64,000 bases of DNA from Actinomadura sp. WMMA1423. Its GTDB lineage: Bacteria; Actinomycetota; Actinomycetes; Streptosporangiales; Streptosporangiaceae. The DNA is taken from NCBI RefSeq assembly GCF_006547145.1, contig NZ_CP041244.1, positions 5,332,001 to 5,396,000 on the forward strand. The letters are read 5' to 3'. The notes beneath the pieces were generated by a model. That model was not told the DNA's origin. It did no database searches and saw nothing but the letters and a program-made list of their open reading frames with translations. A program made the position numbers and the translations under genes. Shown piece after piece: positions 7,512 to 16,422 of the stretch (positions within the stretch are counted from its first letter, which is position 1; every line of letters begins with the position of its first letter).

Positions 7512-9158
7512 ATGTACCCACGACGGTTCGGGCCGTACGAGCTGCTGTGCGAACTGGGTGAGGGCGGCATGGGGGCCGTCCATCTGGGACGCGCACCGGA
7601 CGGGCGGATCGTCGCGGTGAAGACGATGAACCGGCTCGCCGGCCAGAGCGAGGACGGGCGCCGCAGGTTCGAGCGGGAGGTCGCCGCGCTCCGCAAGGTC
7701 GCGGCCCCCAACGTCGCCGCGTTCGTGGACGCCGACCTCGCGGGCCCGACCCCCTACCTGGTCACCGAGTACGTCCAGGGGCGGTCCCTGGACGCGGTCA
7801 TGGCCGACGGACCGCTCGCGTCGCAGGACCTCGGCCGGTTGGGGCTCGGGCTTGCGCAGGCCCTCGACGCCGTCCACGGAGCCGGGCTCGTCCACCGGGA
7901 CGTCAAACCGGCCAACATCGTCATCGCGGGCGGGGAGCCGGTGCTCATCGACCTCGGCGTCGCCCACCACGTCGACAGCACCCGCATCACGACCAGGCCG
8001 GTCGGCACCCTGCGCTACATCGCGCCCGAGGTACTGGAGGACAGGAAGCCGACCGGGGCGGCGGACGTCTTCGGCTGGGGTGCCGTCATGGCCTACGCCG
8101 CGACCGGCCGGCCCTGCTTCCCCGCGGACTCGGCGCCGGCGATCATCAGCCAGATCTTCAACATGGAGCCCGATCTCAGCGGCGTTCCCGGCTGGCTGCG
8201 CGACGTCGTCCGCCGGGCGCTCGCCAAGGACCCGGCGGACCGGCCGTCCGTCCGGTCGCTCCGCGAGGCCGTGAGCCGCCGCCCGCAGGTGGAGCAGCTC
8301 CAGGCGGCGTACGCGGACGCGCGCGCCGCGCACGAGCACGCCCGCGCGGAGGGCATCGCGTTCGGCCTGCACGCGATCGCCGCCGCGGCCGGGGACCGCG
8401 TTCTGGCGGCGAGCAGCCTGCTGGACCAGGCGCACGCCGCCCGCTCCTCGGGCAGGCTCGACCGCGCCGAGGGCGTGTTCGAGCGGGCCCGGGACGCGTC
8501 CGCCGCCGTCGGGGCCCGCCGGGACGAGGGCTGGGCGCTGGACGGTCTCGGCGTCTGCCTGCGCCACCGCGGGGAGGACGGGCCGGCCGGAGAGGCGTTC
8601 GCCGCGGCGCTCGCCGCCGCCGAGGAGGTCGGCGACACCGTGCTCCGGGCATGGAATCTGTGCAATCTCGGCGGACTCGCACTGGCGCGTGGCGACGCCG
8701 AGGTCGCCAATGACCTCTACAACGAGGGCGTGACCGCCTCCCTCGACCACCCGGAGATCCATGTCGAGGCCCTGGTGGGGCAGGCACGCGCCCTGTTGAA
8801 GCTGAATGATCCTGAGATGGCCGAGTCCCTGTTCCTGGACGCCGCCCATGCCGCGGAGGCGGCCGGTGACCTCCGCCGCGCCGGCTGGGTCTGGTACGAC
8901 CTCGGCGAGTCCGCCCGAGGGCGCGGGAAGCGCGACCGCGCCAAGGACGCCCTCGAAGCCGCACTGGGCGTCGCCACCCGGAAGGGGGATCGGCTCATGG
9001 AGGGATGGACGCTGTGCAAGCTCGCCGGGTGCCTCCGCGACATCGGCGCTAAGGGCGATGCCATCGCCATGTACGAGCGGGCTCGCGACGTCGCCGACTC
9101 CTTGCACGACGAGAAGATGCGGCAGTACGCCGTAACCCGTCTGAACGCGCTGACCTGA
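7512..9158 (+). CDS. Cytoplasmic Ser/Thr protein kinase with C-terminal TPR repeats
   Basis: 548 residues. Residues 1-260 form a Hanks-type kinase: glycine loop GEGGMGAVHLG, Lys37 in VAVK, catalytic Asp130 in HRDVKPAN, APE at 171-173. The metal-binding DFG is DLG (147-149), a tolerated variant. Residues 290-548 are TPR-like helical repeats (ALDGLGVCLRHRGE, AWNLCNLGGLALARG, AGWVWYDLGESARGRG, EGWTLCKLAGCLRDIG). There is no membrane segment, unlike the kinase at 21049, so it probably recruits cytoplasmic partners through the TPRs. Confidence 0.88.
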   Translation: MYPRRFGPYELLCELGEGGMGAVHLGRAPDGRIVAVKTMNRLAGQSEDGRRRFEREVAALRKVAAPNVAAFVDADLAGPTPYLVTEYVQGRSLDAVMADGPLASQDLGRLGLGLAQALDAVHGAGLVHRDVKPANIVIAGGEPVLIDLGVAHHVDSTRITTRPVGTLRYIAPEVLEDRKPTGAADVFGWGAVMAYAATGRPCFPADSAPAIISQIFNMEPDLSGVPGWLRDVVRRALAKDPADRPSVRSLREAVSRRPQVEQLQAAYADARAAHEHARAEGIAFGLHAIAAAAGDRVLAASSLLDQAHAARSSGRLDRAEGVFERARDASAAVGARRDEGWALDGLGVCLRHRGEDGPAGEAFAAALAAAEEVGDTVLRAWNLCNLGGLALARGDAEVANDLYNEGVTASLDHPEIHVEALVGQARALLKLNDPEMAESLFLDAAHAAEAAGDLRRAGWVWYDLGESARGRGKRDRAKDALEAALGVATRKGDRLMEGWTLCKLAGCLRDIGAKGDAIAMYERARDVADSLHDEKMRQYAVTRLNALT

Positions 9159-9169
9159 CCGTCCTCGGG

Positions 9170-9886
9170 TCAGGCGATTCCGGTGGTGATGTCGCCGTTG
9201 CTGGTGCTCAGGTCGAGCAGGTACCGGGCGGACGAGTCGTCCTGGATGCCGAGCTTGCGGTCGCCGTTGCTGCTGTTGGCGCTGACGCGGTAGTGCCCCT
9301 GCGGCATCGTCAGCGTGATGTCGCCGTTGGACGTCTTCGCGCGGACGTTCTGCGGCGAACCGGGCGCCAGGGTGATCGAGCCGTTGGACGTCTCGGCCTC
9401 GACGCCGCCCTTGATGCCGCTCCCCCGGATCTTGCCGTTGGACGTCCTGGCCTTGACCGGACCCGCGACCCCGTCCAGCTGGACGGAACCCGAATGGGTG
9501 GTGACGTCCACCGCACCCACCTTGGACAGCGCGATCGAGCCGTTCGAGGTGCTCCCGGAGACGGGGAGGCCCGCCGGGAGTTCGAGCGTGTAGTTCACCG
9601 AGCAGCGAGAGCCGCAGCCGCGCAGCATCAGGACGCCGTTCTCGATGCGGTGCGTCGGCCCGGCCGGCTTGTCACCCCGATATTTGAGGGTCCGGTGCAG
9701 GGACGTCTTCGACGCGCCACCGTGCAGCGTCACACCGCCCGATCCGATGTCGTCCAGCTTCACGGCGGTGATTTTGCCCGCCAGCTTGGCGTCGTCCTCG
9801 TAGGTGGAAGCGAATGCCACGTCGCATGCGCTGAGGGCGGTCACGCTGACCGCGGCTAGGGCGAGGGCAGAAAGCTTGCCACGCAA
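9170..9886 (-). CDS. DUF4097-type beta-repeat lipoprotein
   Basis: 238 residues. A signal peptide ends in the lipobox LSAC, so the protein is probably anchored outside the membrane. The rest is a right-handed beta solenoid with a repeated turn: TSNG, TSNGSI, TSNGKI, TSNGSI, TSNGDI, SSNGD and TSNGDI. This is the DUF4097 pattern, often found in cell-envelope proteins of unknown role. The start is TTG (9884-9886), backed by a strong CAGGAGGAAT ribosome-binding site. Confidence 0.85.
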   Translation of the reverse strand: MRGKLSALALAAVSVTALSACDVAFASTYEDDAKLAGKITAVKLDDIGSGGVTLHGGASKTSLHRTLKYRGDKPAGPTHRIENGVLMLRGCGSRCSVNYTLELPAGLPVSGSTSNGSIALSKVGAVDVTTHSGSVQLDGVAGPVKARTSNGKIRGSGIKGGVEAETSNGSITLAPGSPQNVRAKTSNGDITLTMPQGHYRVSANSSNGDRKLGIQDDSSARYLLDLSTSNGDITTGIA

Positions 9887-9958
9887 GGGATTCCTCCTGG
9901 TCGGTCTGGCTGAACGCTGTTGAGCCTAAGGAGGCCCGTGCCGGACGGCCGTCACGCC

Positions 9959-9981
9959 AGGGAGCCAGGTTGGTTCTCCCT
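9959..9981. promoter_or_regulatory. Inverted repeat in the promoter region of the MFS gene
   Basis: AGGGAG at 9959-9964 and CTCCCT at 9976-9981 form perfect 6-base arms around 11 bases. It lies between the divergent lipoprotein and MFS genes. It may be an operator, but no regulator gene is adjacent to pair it with. Confidence 0.3.
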
Positions 9982-10065
9982 CCAAGGTCGCTGAGCCTGC
10001 CACCGGGAGTGGTACGAACGCGCGGGGACTGGGTAGGCGCGGCCAGTGCGACGAGGGTCTCTGCC

Positions 10066-11454
10066 ATGACCGCACTCACCACCGCCGTGTCCGCTCCCCC
10101 AGAGCGGATGGCGTCACGGCACAAGCTGGTTCTGACCCTCCTACTCGGCGCGCAGTTCATGCTCGCCATCGACTTCTCCATCCTGAACGTGGCGCTGCCC
10201 GTCGTCGGCCGAGGCCTGGGCTTCGGCCTGGACGAGCTCCAGTGGATCGCCACGGCGTTCGCCCTGCCCGCCGCCGGGTTCACGCTGCTGTTCGGCCGCG
10301 TGGCCGACCTGGCCGGACGGCGCCGGATGCTGCTGCTGGGCATGGCCCTCCTGGCCGTGGGCTCGCTGGTCGGCGGGCTGGCCACCTCGCCCGCGGTGCT
10401 GCTCACCGGACGCGTCCTCCAGGGCCTGGCCACCGCGATCGCGACCCCGGCCGCCCTTTCCCTGCTCACCACGTCGTTCCCGGAGGGGCCGCTGCGGACG
10501 CGGGCGCTCGGGCTCAGCGGCGCGCTGATGTCGGCCGGGTTCACCGTCGGCGCGATCCTCGGCGGCCTGCTCACCGACCTGCTGAGCTGGCGCTGGGCCT
10601 TCCTGGTCAACGTCCCGGTGGCGGTGCTGATCTTCGCGGTCACGCCCGCCGTGGTCGCGGAGAGCCGGTCCCGCGACGGGGCGAGGCTGGACGTTCCGGG
10701 CGCTGTGACCGTGACCGGCGGCCTCCTCGCCCTCGTCTACGGGATCACCTCCGCCGGATCGGCCGGCTGGGGCTCCCCCGCCGCCCTCGGCACGCTGGCC
10801 GGCGGTGCAGTGCTGCTTGCCGCCTTCGTGCTGGTCGAGCGGCGCTCGCCGGCCCCGCTCGCGCCGCTGAGCGTCCTCACCCGGCGCACCGTCACCTGGG
10901 GCAACGTGGGCGGGTTCGTCGCGTTCGCCACGGAGACGTCCCTGGTGTTCCTGATGACGCTCTACCTCCAGCGGGTCCTGGACTTCTCGCCGCTGGCCAC
11001 CGGGCTGGCGCTCGGCGTCCTCGGCGCCGGGACGTTCGCCGGAGGCGTCGCCGCGCCCCGGATCATGGGGCGGTTCGGCGGCCGGGTGACGCTCGTGTCC
11101 GGGCTGGTCCTGCAGGCCGCCGCGACCGCCGCGCTGCTGGGCCTCGGGGAGTCGCGCGGCGGCCTCGGCCTGCTGCTCGCCGCCACGGCGATCGGGGGAT
11201 TCGGGAACCTCGTCGCGATCGTCGCGTTCATGGGGATCGCGACGTCCGGGCTGCCGGACGGCGAGCAGGGCCTCGCGACCGGGCTCGCCACGATGACGCA
11301 GCAGGTCGCGATCACTCTCGGCATCCCCGTGATGAGCGCCGTGGCCACCGCGAACGCGTCCGTCCTCGGCGGCGTCCACACGGCGACGGCCGTGAACGTC
11401 GTGATCGTCCTCTCGGGCGCGGCCCTCGCCGGGTCGTTCCTGCGCCGCTCCTAG
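10066..11454 (+). CDS. MFS drug-efflux transporter (DHA2-like)
   Basis: 462 residues with about 14 hydrophobic segments, matching the 14-helix DHA2 proton antiporters. Motif A between helices 2 and 3 reads GRVADLAGRRRMLLLG, and the first span contains LAIDFSILNVALPVVG, typical of EmrB/QacA proteins. It probably exports toxic compounds. The ATG at 10066 gives family length; an earlier ATG at 9970 in the same frame has no hydrophobic sense. The dehydrogenase gene follows after 8 bases, so they share a transcript. Confidence 0.87.
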   Translation: MTALTTAVSAPPERMASRHKLVLTLLLGAQFMLAIDFSILNVALPVVGRGLGFGLDELQWIATAFALPAAGFTLLFGRVADLAGRRRMLLLGMALLAVGSLVGGLATSPAVLLTGRVLQGLATAIATPAALSLLTTSFPEGPLRTRALGLSGALMSAGFTVGAILGGLLTDLLSWRWAFLVNVPVAVLIFAVTPAVVAESRSRDGARLDVPGAVTVTGGLLALVYGITSAGSAGWGSPAALGTLAGGAVLLAAFVLVERRSPAPLAPLSVLTRRTVTWGNVGGFVAFATETSLVFLMTLYLQRVLDFSPLATGLALGVLGAGTFAGGVAAPRIMGRFGGRVTLVSGLVLQAAATAALLGLGESRGGLGLLLAATAIGGFGNLVAIVAFMGIATSGLPDGEQGLATGLATMTQQVAITLGIPVMSAVATANASVLGGVHTATAVNVVIVLSGAALAGSFLRRS

Positions 11455-11462
11455 GAGACGCC

Positions 11463-12218
11463 ATGGACCTCGAACTCGAAGGCAGGGTCTACATCGTGAC
11501 CGGCGCGTCCGCCGGGATCGGCGAGGCGACCGCCGCCCTCCTGGCCCGCGAGGGCGCCCATACCGTCCGGGTGGCGCGCTCCCCCGTCGACGTGGCCGCC
11601 GACCTCACCCGCCCCGAGGCGGCCCAACGCGTCGTGGACGTCGCGCTGGAGCGGCACGGGCGCCTGGACGGCCTCGTCAACAACGCCGGCGCCCTGGAAT
11701 CCCGAATCGGGTTCCTCGACGTCACCGACGCCCAATGGCACGCGACGTTCGAGCTGAACCTGCACGCGGCCGTGCGCATGGCCCGCGCCGCGCTGCCTGC
11801 GCTGATCGACCAGGGGGCCGGGAGCATCGTGCACGTGTCCAGCGAGGCCGCCCGGTTCCCTGATACGCCGCTGGTCGACTATGCGGCGTCCAAGACGGCG
11901 CTGCTGTCGGTGTCCAAGACGCTGGCGGGGGAGTTCGGCCCCTGCGGGATCCGCTCCAACGTCGTCGCGCCCGGTCCCACACGTACGCGCCTCTGGGACG
12001 AGCCGGGAGGGTTCGCCGACCAACTGGCCGACCAGTACGGCCTACCGGTTGAGGAGGCGATCCAACGATTCGTTCAGGACGAGCGGCGGCTTCCTACGGG
12101 ACGCCTTGGGACGCCCCAGGACGTCGCACGGGTCATCGTTTTCCTGCTGTCGCCGCTGGCCGCCCAGGTCACCGGCGCCGAATGGGCCGTGGACGGGGGA
12201 GCGCTGCGGCAACTCTGA
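11463..12218 (+). CDS. SDR-family oxidoreductase
   Basis: 251 residues, a complete classical short-chain dehydrogenase. It has TGASAGIG for cofactor binding, NNAG, the Ser-Tyr-Lys triad (HVSSEAARF, then YAASK) and a C-terminal GAEWAVDGGALRQL as in FabG-like members. The substrate is unknown. It starts 8 bases after the MFS stop (GGAGACGCC precedes the ATG), so pump and dehydrogenase form an operon that may modify and export one compound. Confidence 0.9.
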   Translation: MDLELEGRVYIVTGASAGIGEATAALLAREGAHTVRVARSPVDVAADLTRPEAAQRVVDVALERHGRLDGLVNNAGALESRIGFLDVTDAQWHATFELNLHAAVRMARAALPALIDQGAGSIVHVSSEAARFPDTPLVDYAASKTALLSVSKTLAGEFGPCGIRSNVVAPGPTRTRLWDEPGGFADQLADQYGLPVEEAIQRFVQDERRLPTGRLGTPQDVARVIVFLLSPLAAQVTGAEWAVDGGALRQL

Positions 12219-12253
12219 ACGCCGCGGCAGGGCTGCGGCAAGGTGCGAACAGA

Positions 12254-12284
12254 GCGTGCCGGACGTCGCGGGCGTCCGGCACGC
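12254..12284. terminator. Bidirectional hairpin terminator
   Basis: GCGTGCCGGACG (12254-12265) and CGTCCGGCACGC (12273-12284) form a perfect 12-pair stem with a 7-base loop. It sits between convergent genes (SDR and NTF2-like) and would end transcripts from both sides. There is no T-run, as is common in GC-rich actinomycetes. Confidence 0.6.
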
Positions 12285-12308
12285 GCCCCCCGCCATGCAG
12301 GCCAGGGG

Positions 12309-12671
12309 TCAGGACGGCACCTTGTCGAGGAACCCGGTCACCCGGTCGAACCGGCCCTCGTCGTCGAACGTCGCCACGTCGAAGCCGACCACGAGCGCCT
12401 CTCCGCCCTCGGGCCCGAGCTCCCAGGTGAAGCGGGCCACGTTGTGGTGGGCGTCCACCGTCCCCGCCGCGCGGAACACCAGGCCGGGGAACTGCTGCTG
12501 CGCGCCGCCGACGAACGCGTCGATCGCGTCCCGGCCCTCGGCGACGCCGAGCGGGTCGACGTAGACAGGGTTCTCCGTCCACAGCTCGTCGATCGCGGCG
12601 CGCCGCGCGGCCGGGTCGGTCTCGTTCCACACGGCCAGGTAGCGCTCGACCCGCTGCTGCACATCGCTCAT
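12309..12671 (-). CDS. Nuclear transport factor 2-like (SnoaL) protein
   Basis: 120 residues with the NTF2/SnoaL layout: VERYLAVWNETDPAARRAAI at the front, ENPVYVDP in the early strand, and GFDVATFDDEGRFDRVTGF at the end. Related proteins are polyketide cyclases, isomerases or binding proteins, and none of those roles can be assigned. Start taken at the ATG at 12671; further upstream ATGs lie in the intergenic region before the divergent Ada-AlkA gene. Confidence 0.8.
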   Translation of the reverse strand: MSDVQQRVERYLAVWNETDPAARRAAIDELWTENPVYVDPLGVAEGRDAIDAFVGGAQQQFPGLVFRAAGTVDAHHNVARFTWELGPEGGEALVVGFDVATFDDEGRFDRVTGFLDKVPS

Positions 12672-12849
12672 GTCATGACTCCCGTCTGATCGTTCGGGTT
12701 CGTCGCCCCGATGACCACCACGCTGCCGGGTCCGCGACGGAAGATCGATTACCTGGGAGGTCATGCCCGCGCCTCCGCTGACCTGGACCGCGACGATGAT
12801 GTCGGATTTCCGCCAGTGGATCCCCCTGACCATCGGTGATGCTGGAGGC

Positions 12850-14322
12850 ATGCACGAGGACGTGGAGAGGTGCGTGCGGGCCGTCCAGTCGAAGGACGCC
12901 CGCTTCGACGGATGGTTCTTCACCGGGGTCGTGACCACCGGGATCTACTGCCGTCCGAGCTGCCCCGTGGTGCCGCCCAAGCCGGAGAACATGCGCTTCT
13001 ACCCGAGCGCCGCCGCCGCCCAGCAGGCCGGGTTCCGGGCCTGCAAGCGGTGCCGCCCGGACACGTCCCCGGGATCCCCGGAGTGGAACCACCGCGCAGA
13101 CGTCGTGGCGCGGGCCATGCGCCTTATCGGGGACGGCGTCGTCGACCGGGAGGGCGTCCCCGGCCTCGCCGCACGGCTCGGCTACAGCACACGCCAGATC
13201 GAGCGCCAGCTCAACGCCGAACTGGGCGCGGGCCCGCTCGCCCTGGCACGGGCCCAGCGCGCGCAGACGGCGCGGCTCCTCATCGAGACGACGGCCCTCC
13301 CCATGGGCGATGTGGCGTTCGCGGCGGGCTTCGCCAGCATCCGCTCCTTCAACGACACCGTCCGCGAGGTGTTCGCCCTCACCCCGTCCGCGCTGCGCGA
13401 CCGCGTGGCCAAGGGGCACCCGCCGGCCGGGTCCGGTTCGCTGTCGCTGCGGCTTCCGTTCCGGGCCCCGCTGTGCCCCGACAACCTGTTCGGGCACCTC
13501 GCCGCCACCGCCGTCCCGGGCGTCGAGGAGTGGCGGGACGGCGCGTTCCGCCGCGCCATGCGGCTGCCCCACGGACACGGCATCGCCACCCTGCGGCCCC
13601 AGCCGGACCACGTCGCCTGCACGCTCGTCCTCAGCGACCTGCGCGACCTCCCCATAGCCATCAGCCGCTGCCGCTGGATGCTCGACCTCGACGCCGATCC
13701 CGTCGCCGTGGACGACCTGCTCCGCACCGACCCCGTGCTCGCTCCGCTCATCGGCAAGGCTCCTGGGCGGCGCGTGCCCCGCACTGTGGACGCGCCCGAG
13801 TTCGCCGTCCGTGCCGTCCTGGGCCAGCAGGTGTCGACGGCGGCCGCTCGCACCCATGCGGCGCGCCTGGTCACCGCCTACGGCGACCCCATAGACGACC
13901 CAGGCGGCGGGCTGACACACCTCTTCCCGACCCCCACCGCCCTTGCCGAACTCGACCCGGAGGCCCTCGCCTTCCCCAAGACCCGCCGCACCACCCTCAT
14001 GACCCTTGTCGACGCCCTCGCGAAAGGGGAGATCGACCTAGGCGTGGGGAGCGACTGGGACGAGGCCCGCGCGCGCTTGTCGGCCCTCCCCGGCTTCGGG
14101 CCGTGGACCATCGAGAGCATCGCCATGCGCGCCCTAGGCGACCCGGACGCGTTCATCCCCGGAGACCTGGGCATCCGGGCAGCCGCCGCGACGCTCGACC
14201 TCCCCGCCACGCCTGCGGCGCTCACCCGGCGCGCCGCACAATGGCGACCCTGGCGCGCCTACGCCGTCCAGTACCTGTGGGCCGTCCTCGACCATCCCAT
14301 CAACCTGCTTCCCGCGAACTGA
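12850..14322 (+). CDS. alkA: Ada-AlkA fusion: adaptive-response regulator and 3-methyladenine DNA glycosylase
   Basis: 490 residues in three parts. Residues 1-75 are the Ada zinc domain with Cys34, Cys38, Cys65 and Cys68; Cys34 is the expected acceptor for methyl phosphotriester damage. Residues 80-180 are an AraC-type HTH (GYSTRQIERQL, AAGFASIRSFNDTVRE). The rest is AlkA: an N-terminal domain, then helix-hairpin-helix LPGFGPWTIESIAMR and the catalytic Asp in GDLGI. It excises alkylated purines and probably activates repair genes. The ATG at 12850 follows GGAGG. The Ogt gene follows after 10 bases. Confidence 0.93.
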   Translation: MHEDVERCVRAVQSKDARFDGWFFTGVVTTGIYCRPSCPVVPPKPENMRFYPSAAAAQQAGFRACKRCRPDTSPGSPEWNHRADVVARAMRLIGDGVVDREGVPGLAARLGYSTRQIERQLNAELGAGPLALARAQRAQTARLLIETTALPMGDVAFAAGFASIRSFNDTVREVFALTPSALRDRVAKGHPPAGSGSLSLRLPFRAPLCPDNLFGHLAATAVPGVEEWRDGAFRRAMRLPHGHGIATLRPQPDHVACTLVLSDLRDLPIAISRCRWMLDLDADPVAVDDLLRTDPVLAPLIGKAPGRRVPRTVDAPEFAVRAVLGQQVSTAAARTHAARLVTAYGDPIDDPGGGLTHLFPTPTALAELDPEALAFPKTRRTTLMTLVDALAKGEIDLGVGSDWDEARARLSALPGFGPWTIESIAMRALGDPDAFIPGDLGIRAAAATLDLPATPAALTRRAAQWRPWRAYAVQYLWAVLDHPINLLPAN

Positions 14323-14332
14323 AGGACCCGCC

Positions 14333-14842
14333 GTGGAACCTACGCACGTCGTCATAGAAAGCCCCGTAGGGCCGCTCACCCTGGTCGCCACCGACGGCGC
14401 CCTGTCCGGCCTCTACATGGAGATGCAGCGCCACCGCCCGCTCGAGGAGACCTTCGGTGCACCCGGCGACCCCGCAGACGAACCCTTCGCGTCCGTCGCC
14501 GAACAGCTCAAGGCGTACTTCGCAGGGGAACTGACCGAGTTCGACCTGCCGCTCCGCCTCCACGGGACGCCTTTCCAGAAGCGCGTCTGGGCGGCGCTCC
14601 AGGAGATCCCGTACGGCCGGACCGTCACCTACGGCGAACTCGCCGTCGAGATCGGCAGCCCCACCGCCTCCCGCGCGGTCGGCCTGGCCAACGGGCGCAA
14701 CCCGGTCGGCGTGATCGTCCCCTGCCACCGCGTCATCGGCTCGACCGGCTCCCTCACCGGCTACGGCGGCGGCCTCGACCGCAAGCGCCGCCTCCTCGAC
14801 TTCGAACGCGGGATCAGCGCCTCGGAGAACGTGCTCTTCTGA
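14333..14842 (+). CDS. ogt: Methylated-DNA-protein-cysteine methyltransferase
   Basis: 169 residues. The active site PCHRVIG carries the acceptor Cys131, with GTPFQKRVWAAL and the arginine finger segment (TASRAVGLANGRNP) ahead of it. It takes the O6-methyl group from guanine in a suicide reaction. The start is the GTG at 14333. With the Ada-AlkA gene 10 bases upstream it forms an alkylation-repair operon covering base excision and direct reversal. Confidence 0.93.
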   Translation: MEPTHVVIESPVGPLTLVATDGALSGLYMEMQRHRPLEETFGAPGDPADEPFASVAEQLKAYFAGELTEFDLPLRLHGTPFQKRVWAALQEIPYGRTVTYGELAVEIGSPTASRAVGLANGRNPVGVIVPCHRVIGSTGSLTGYGGGLDRKRRLLDFERGISASENVLF

Positions 14843-14918
14843 CCCGCGCGCCGGAATGTCGGAGGGCCGGGCTACCGTGCTCGTGATGGCCGTCCCGACC
14901 TGAGAAGGGCTGATCGAG

Positions 14919-16067
14919 GTGGAGTTCCGAGTCGACCGCCAGCCGTTCGCCGACGCGGTGGCGTGGGCCGCGCGGACGCTGCCGGCGCGTCCCGCGCTCC
15001 CCGTCCTCGCGGGCATGCTCATCGAGGTCACCGAGCAGGGCGCGCTCACCCTCGCCGCGTTCGACTACGAGGTGTCCGCCCGCGCCACCGACGAGGCGGC
15101 CGTGGCGGAACCGGGCCGCGCCCTGGTGCCGGGGCGGCTGCTGTCCGACATCGTGCGCAACCTCCCGAACCAGCCCGTCGAGGTCTTCACCAAGGGCTCC
15201 GAGGTCGTCGTCCGCTGCGGCCCCGCCGAGTTCGGCCTCCTCACGCTCCCCGTCGAGGACTACCCCACCCTCCCCGAGCCGCCCGCCCAGGCCGGCACCG
15301 TCCCCGGCGACCTGTTCGCCGCCGCCGTCGCGCAGGTCACCCCAGCCGCCGGGCGCGACGACACCCTGCCCATGCTCACCGGCGTCCGCGTCGACATCGA
15401 GGGCGACACGATGTGGCTCGCCTGCACCGACCGCTACCGCATCGCCGCCCGCGAGCTGACCTGGTTCCCGCAGGACCCGGGCTTCACCGCCGGGGTCGTC
15501 GTCCCCGCCCGCACCCTCGCCGACACCGCCAAGGCGATCAAGCGCGGCGCGGACGTCTCCATCGGCCTCGGCGGCACCGCCGACACCCTCATCGGCATCT
15601 CCGGCGGCGGCCGCAGCATGACCAGCCGCCTCCTCGACGACCAGTACATCAACTACCGGTCGCGGCTCACCGGCACCTGGACGTCGGTCGCCGAGATCCG
15701 CGTCGCCCCGTTCGTCGAGGCGATCAAGCGGGCCGCCCTCGTCACCGAGCGCGGAACCCCGGTCCGGCTGGCCTTCACCGCCGACGAGGTCCGCGTCCGC
15801 GCCGCCACCGGCGACTCCGCCCGCGCCAACGAGAGCCTCGGCGCCCGCCTCGACGGCGACGACATCGACATCGCGTTCGCCCCCCAGTACCTGCTGGACG
15901 GCCTCGCGGGCATCGACACCGAGTACGCCCGCCTCGAATGCTCCGGCCCCACCAAGGCCGCCCTCCTCACCGCCATCCCCGACAAGAAGGACGACGAGGA
16001 CTCCGCCCCCGAAGGCGCCGACACCGGCTACCGCTACCTGGCCATGCCCGTCCGCCTCACCACCTAA
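14919..16067 (+). CDS. DNA polymerase III beta subunit (sliding clamp) paralog
   Basis: 382 residues with the three repeated clamp domains. Recognisable stretches are LPVLAGMLIEV, LLSDIVRNLP, DTLPMLTGVRVDI, CTDRYRIAARELTW and LLDDQYINYRS. The C-terminus YRYLAMPVRL keeps the region that forms the partner-binding pocket in DnaN. No dnaA, recF or gyrB is nearby, so this is probably a second clamp, not the main dnaN. GTG start. It follows the alkylation-repair pair after 76 bases, suggesting a role at damage. A damaged copy of 116 bases of this gene lies just downstream. Confidence 0.85.
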   Translation: MEFRVDRQPFADAVAWAARTLPARPALPVLAGMLIEVTEQGALTLAAFDYEVSARATDEAAVAEPGRALVPGRLLSDIVRNLPNQPVEVFTKGSEVVVRCGPAEFGLLTLPVEDYPTLPEPPAQAGTVPGDLFAAAVAQVTPAAGRDDTLPMLTGVRVDIEGDTMWLACTDRYRIAARELTWFPQDPGFTAGVVVPARTLADTAKAIKRGADVSIGLGGTADTLIGISGGGRSMTSRLLDDQYINYRSRLTGTWTSVAEIRVAPFVEAIKRAALVTERGTPVRLAFTADEVRVRAATGDSARANESLGARLDGDDIDIAFAPQYLLDGLAGIDTEYARLECSGPTKAALLTAIPDKKDDEDSAPEGADTGYRYLAMPVRLTT

Positions 16068-16244
16068 TGGGAAGTGCCGGGGTTGCCGTTCAGGCAGACT
16101 CGGTGCCTGGTAGGTGAGTGAGCACTTCCGCCACCTGGACTTCGAGTCCTGAGGTCAGAGCGTGCCTTCACCGGTGGTCAGGGGCTGTTGATCGCTGATG
16201 GGATGTCGTCCCCCCCGCCCCGCGGTCACGCCCGCCCCGTGCCT

Positions 16245-16360
16245 CCCGCGAGCTGACCTGGTGCCCGCAGGAGTCGGGCTTCACCGTCGGGGTCGTCGTC
16301 GCGCCCGCATCCTCGCCGACACCCGCCAAGGCGATCACGCGTGGCGCGGACGTCTCCATC
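16245..16360 (+). pseudogene. Degenerate duplicate of an internal piece of the clamp paralog
   Basis: These 116 bases match 15448-15563 of the clamp gene at roughly nine positions in ten by eye, including the stretches cccgcgagctgacctggt and ggcgcggacgtctccatc. Compensating single-base indels and substitutions interrupt the frame. No start, stop or other clamp domain is present. It is a relic of a local duplication in the 355-base gap between the clamp gene and the MFS transporter. I see no gene in the rest of that gap. Confidence 0.8.
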
Positions 16361-16363
16361 CGC

Positions 16364-16397
16364 TCCCGCCTTCACGCATGTCCCGCCTTCACGCATG
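16364..16397. repeat. Tandem 17-base direct repeat
   Basis: The 17-base unit TCCCGCCTTCACGCATG occurs twice end to end (16364-16380, 16381-16397) with no mismatch. It directly follows the clamp-gene relic, which suggests replication slippage in the same region. Confidence 0.85.
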
Positions 16398-16422
16398 TCC
16401 CGGGGGTGCGCATGGTCGGGCT

